From Kitasatospora mediocidica KCTC 9733 (GTDB lineage: Bacteria; Actinomycetota; Actinomycetes; Streptomycetales; Streptomycetaceae), in the NCBI RefSeq assembly GCF_000744225.1, contig NZ_JQLN01000007.1, forward strand, positions 1,364,001 to 1,428,000: a stretch of DNA of 64,000 nt. The letters run 5' to 3'. Shown one piece after another: positions 61,490-64,000 of this stretch (within the stretch, counting starts at the first letter, position 1; each line of letters begins with the position of its first letter). The notes beneath the pieces were generated by a model. The model was not told the DNA's origin. It did not search any database and worked only from the letters and a program-made list of their open reading frames with translations. Position numbers and translations under genes: made by a program.

Positions 61490-62820
61490 CGACCGACATC
61501 CTCTCCGCGCGCCGGCCCGGCCTGCTGCGCCGCAACCGCGACTTCCGGCTGCTCTGGACCGGCGAGGTGGCCGGCAAGTTCGGCTCCTCCGTCACCGGCC
61601 TGGGCTTACCCCTGATCGCGGCCACCACCCTGCACGCCGGGGCGTTCCGGGTCAGCCTGCTGACCATGGCGAGCTGGCTGCCCTGGCTGCTGATCGGGCT
61701 GCCGGTCGGCGCCTGGGTCGACCGGATGCGCCGGCGGACGGTCATGATGGCCGCCGCCGCGGGCTCGCTGGTGCTCTTCCTGACCGTCCCGGTCGCCGCC
61801 GCGCTCGGCGTGCTCGGCTTCGCCCAGCTGCTGGCCGTCGCGCTCTGCGCCGGGACCTGCACGGTCTTCTTCCAGACCGCCTACACCGCCTACCTGCCCG
61901 GCCTGGTGGCCGAGGCGGACCGGGCCGAGGGCAACGCCAAGCTGCAGGGCAGCGCCTCGGCCGCGCAGATCGTCGGGCTGGGCTCGGGCGGCACCATCGC
62001 GCAGGTCTTCGGCGCGGTCGACAGCCTGCTCGCGAACACCGTGACCTTCCTGGTCTCGCTGCTCTGCACGGCCGGGATCAGGCACCGCGAACCGGTCCGC
62101 GACCCTGCGCAGCGCCGCCGCCGGACCCTGCTGAGCGAGGTCGGCGAGGGCCTGCGCCAGGTGGCCGGGGACCGCTGGCTGCGCTGCTTCGCCCTCTACG
62201 GCGCGTGCTCCAACCTGGCGCTGACGGCCTACCAGTCGATCCTGGTGGTGTTCCTGGTCCAGCAGGCCGGCCTGCCGCAGGGCACGATCGGTGTGCTGAT
62301 CGGCCTGGCGAGCACCGGCGGGGTGGTCGGCGCGCTGGTCGCCCGCCGGGTCGGCGCGGCGCTCGGCACGGCCCGCGCCCTGCTGCTGTTCCTGCTCGGA
62401 CTGCCCGTCCTGGTGCTGCTCATCCCGCTCACCACCGGCGGCGCCGGGGTGCTCTGCTACCTGGCCGGCGGGTTCGCGGTGTCGGCGGGGGTGGTGGCCG
62501 GCAACGTCCTCCGGTCGACCTTCCAGCAGCGCTACTGCCCCGCCGAGTTGCTCGGCCGGATCTCGGCCGGAACGTCGTTCCTCACCTACGGGACCATCCC
62601 GCTGGGCGCACTGGCGGGTGGCTCGCTGGCCGCGCTGCTGGGCCTGCGCACCGCGATGTGGCTGGCGACGGCGGCCGTACCGCTGGCCGCCGGGACCCTC
62701 TGGTTCTCCCCGCTGCGCGGGCTGCGCGACCTGCCGAGCAGCCCCGGCCGGATCCTGGCCGGCCACCGCCACCAGGCCCAGGAGCGCTCTGCCGCAGCGA
62801 TGTTGGACGGCTCGCTATGA
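61486..62820 (+). CDS. MFS transporter (12 TM, macrolide-efflux-like)
   Basis: 444 residues, about 12 membrane helices. N-terminal NRDFRLLWTGEVAGKFGSSVTGLGLPLIA is characteristic of MFS_3/enterobactin- and macrolide-exporter-like proteins; loop 2-3 PVGAWVDRMRRRTVM. Exporter for a small molecule, substrate unknown. ATG overlaps the ArsR stop. Confidence 0.9.
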   Translation: MTTDILSARRPGLLRRNRDFRLLWTGEVAGKFGSSVTGLGLPLIAATTLHAGAFRVSLLTMASWLPWLLIGLPVGAWVDRMRRRTVMMAAAAGSLVLFLTVPVAAALGVLGFAQLLAVALCAGTCTVFFQTAYTAYLPGLVAEADRAEGNAKLQGSASAAQIVGLGSGGTIAQVFGAVDSLLANTVTFLVSLLCTAGIRHREPVRDPAQRRRRTLLSEVGEGLRQVAGDRWLRCFALYGACSNLALTAYQSILVVFLVQQAGLPQGTIGVLIGLASTGGVVGALVARRVGAALGTARALLLFLLGLPVLVLLIPLTTGGAGVLCYLAGGFAVSAGVVAGNVLRSTFQQRYCPAELLGRISAGTSFLTYGTIPLGALAGGSLAALLGLRTAMWLATAAVPLAAGTLWFSPLRGLRDLPSSPGRILAGHRHQAQERSAAAMLDGSL

Positions 62821-62853
62821 TCGGCCGGGTACGACATCTCCGAGGGGGTCATC

Positions 62854-63537
62854 GTGTCGCAGCCACCCGTGACAGACGGTCAGGCCGTCACCGTGGATCG
62901 CCGGGAGGGCCCCTACGGCGAAGTGGTCCTGCGTGAGCGGGACGGGCTGTTCGAGATCATCGCGAACGGGTGCTTCCTGATGGACACCTCCGACGGCCGC
63001 TCCGAACGCCGACTGGTCAACGCCGCGCTGGAGGCACTGCCGGAGCGGGAGAACGCGCCGTCCGTACTGATCGGCGGGCTCGGCGTCGGCTTCTCGCTCG
63101 CGGAGGCCGCCGCGGATCCGCGCTGGGGCAGCATCGTGGTCGTCGAACGGGAGCCGGCCGTCATCGACTGGCACCGCACCGGCCCGCTCGGCCGGTTCTC
63201 CGCCGACGCGCTCACCGACCCGCGTGTCCAGGTGGTCGAGGCCGACCTGGTGGAGCACGTCGCGACCGGAACCGACCGGTACGACGCGCTCTGCCTCGAC
63301 ATCGACAACGGCCCGGACTGGCTGGTCACGGACTCCAACGGCGGCCTGTACGCGGGCCAGGGCCTGGCGCTGCTGCGCGGGCGGCTCGCGCCCGGCGGTG
63401 TGCTGGCGGTGTGGAGCGCCCAGCCGTCGGCGGCCTTCGAGGAGCGCCTGCGCGACGCCGGCTTCTGCCGGGTCTGGACGCTGGAGATCCCGGTCCCGCG
63501 CGGCGCTCCCGACATCGTCCACCTGGCCACCGGCTGA
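62854..63537 (+). CDS. Spermidine-synthase-like methyltransferase-fold protein
   Basis: 227 residues from GTG 62854. Contains Rossmann motif SVLIGGLGVGFSLAEA, IVVVEREPAVIDWHR, DALCLDIDNGPDW and LAPGGVLAVWSAQP, the aminopropyltransferase/SAM fold. The catalytic Asp of true spermidine synthase is only roughly matched, so a SAM-dependent methyltransferase or inactive homologue is possible. Confidence 0.85.
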   Translation: MSQPPVTDGQAVTVDRREGPYGEVVLRERDGLFEIIANGCFLMDTSDGRSERRLVNAALEALPERENAPSVLIGGLGVGFSLAEAAADPRWGSIVVVEREPAVIDWHRTGPLGRFSADALTDPRVQVVEADLVEHVATGTDRYDALCLDIDNGPDWLVTDSNGGLYAGQGLALLRGRLAPGGVLAVWSAQPSAAFEERLRDAGFCRVWTLEIPVPRGAPDIVHLATG

Positions 63538-63553
63538 CACCCGGACCTCAGCG

Positions 63554-63595
63554 CTCGGGCCTCAGGACTCGGGCCTCAGGACTCGGGCCTCAGGA
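63554..63595. repeat. Three perfect tandem copies of a 14-bp unit over a stop codon
   Basis: CTCGGGCCTCAGGA repeated at 63554, 63568 and 63582. The stop codon of the minus-strand SGNH gene lies in the third copy (63590-63592). Confidence 0.95.
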
Positions 63596-64000
63596 CCGGA
63601 TCGCCGCGGCCACCGCCTTCGCCATCGCCTGCTGGCCCGCCGCGTTCGGGTGCAGCGGCGCGAGGCCTGCGGCCGGGAACGGCGGCTCGACCCAGCGAGC
63701 CGCCTGGCCCGCGCACATGTCGTGGCCGGCGGAGGGCTTGTAGGTGTCCACGAAGGCCACCCCGGCCGCCTTGGCCCGGTCGGCCAGCACGGTGTTCAGC
63801 TGCTGCTCCTTCTGGGCGATGTAGCTCAGGTCGCCCGGCAGCACCGCCCGGCCCAGCACCGACTGGCAGCCGGCCGGATCGGCGGGCAGCAGGGCCGGGT
63901 AGCCGACCAGGTAGACCCTGGCCTGCGGGGCGCGCCGCTTGACCTCCTGGAGCACGCCGGTGAGCCGGTCGCCCACGGTGTCCAGCAGCGCGGTCAGCCG
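63590..64000 (-). CDS. SGNH/GDSL hydrolase, C-terminal part
   Basis: The frame is open to base 64000; about 136 C-terminal residues are visible, so the nucleophile Ser lies beyond the window. Conserved YLVGYPALLP, catalytic-block GLAPLHPNAAGQQAMA (LHPNAAG contains the catalytic His) and FVDTYKPSAGHDMC. Family of secreted lipases and esterases in streptomycetes. Partial. Confidence 0.85.
   Translation of the reverse strand, partial: RLTALLDTVGDRLTGVLQEVKRRAPQARVYLVGYPALLPADPAGCQSVLGRAVLPGDLSYIAQKEQQLNTVLADRAKAAGVAFVDTYKPSAGHDMCAGQAARWVEPPFPAAGLAPLHPNAAGQQAMAKAVAAAIRS

Overview
The window is about 70% GC, with dense genes, strong third-position GC bias, GTG/TTG starts and purine-rich ribosome binding sites. 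Together with families typical of actinomycetes (FasR with fabD-fabH-acpP-fabF, homodimeric aceE, DUF3052, DUF3145, DUF2637, an HrdA-type sigma factor beside dnaG), this points to a Streptomycetaceae chromosome (Streptomyces, Kitasatospora or a close relative). Most of it is core or near-core; the left 1.7 kb looks accessory. Species cannot be fixed from sequence alone.

Layout. 1-1.8 kb: end of a cupin-like gene, a zinc-ribbon gene without a normal start, two small genes and tRNA-Val(UAC). 2-3.7 kb: a coiled-coil protein that appears frameshifted near its N-terminus, then an FmdB zinc ribbon. 3.7-18.6 kb: a large ter (TerD/TerC) island. It holds a minus-strand HpcH/HpaI lyase, PRTase-TRSP-StiP fusion and HAD operon (predicted to make or modify a nucleotide-like metabolite), four TerD/TerA-family proteins, a DUF475/TerC membrane protein, a Ser/Thr kinase with a C-terminal beta-propeller, a DUF2637 membrane protein, a peroxiredoxin and DUF3052. 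19.1-23.5 kb: aceE (pyruvate dehydrogenase E1), a photolyase and a small acidic protein. 23.6-30.8 kb: three regulator/target sets or enzymes (TetR with MFS efflux, MerR with aldo-keto reductase, serine hydrolase, pirin) and a secreted alpha/beta hydrolase. 30.9-36.5 kb: fasR-fabD-fabH-acpP-fabF, the type II fatty acid synthase operon, then DUF3145. 36.9-41.5 kb: an MDR oxidoreductase with MarR, and an ArsR with an MgtA-type P-type ATPase. 41.7-46.6 kb: FtsW/RodA-type and LytR-CpsA-Psr wall proteins, and a crcB-DUF190-crcB fluoride-exporter set. 46.6-50.1 kb: an orphan argJ and a duplicated-module SUKH protein. 50.2-52.7 kb: tRNA-Met, two paralogous secreted trypsin-like lipoproteins and two tandem tRNA-Asn. 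52.9-56.2 kb: YtxH-like protein, FGGY sugar kinase, glutamate decarboxylase. 56.3-60.7 kb: dgt-dnaG and an HrdA-like sigma factor. 60.8-64 kb: ArsR-MFS operon with a conspicuous operator, a spermidine-synthase-like protein and the end of an SGNH hydrolase.

The nearest thing to an unusual system is the ter island. A three-gene metabolite module (with two usually separate proteins fused), several Ca2+-binding TerD proteins, a TerC-like membrane protein and a kinase/propeller receptor lie together, which suggests membrane-associated stress or phage signalling. Two genes (near 2.1 kb and 9.45 kb) need frameshifts in G- or C-rich runs to make sense, so either indel errors or real phase changes must be considered. 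A further theme is short perfect tandem duplications spanning or abutting stop codons (3.4, 12.1, 45.2 and 63.6 kb).
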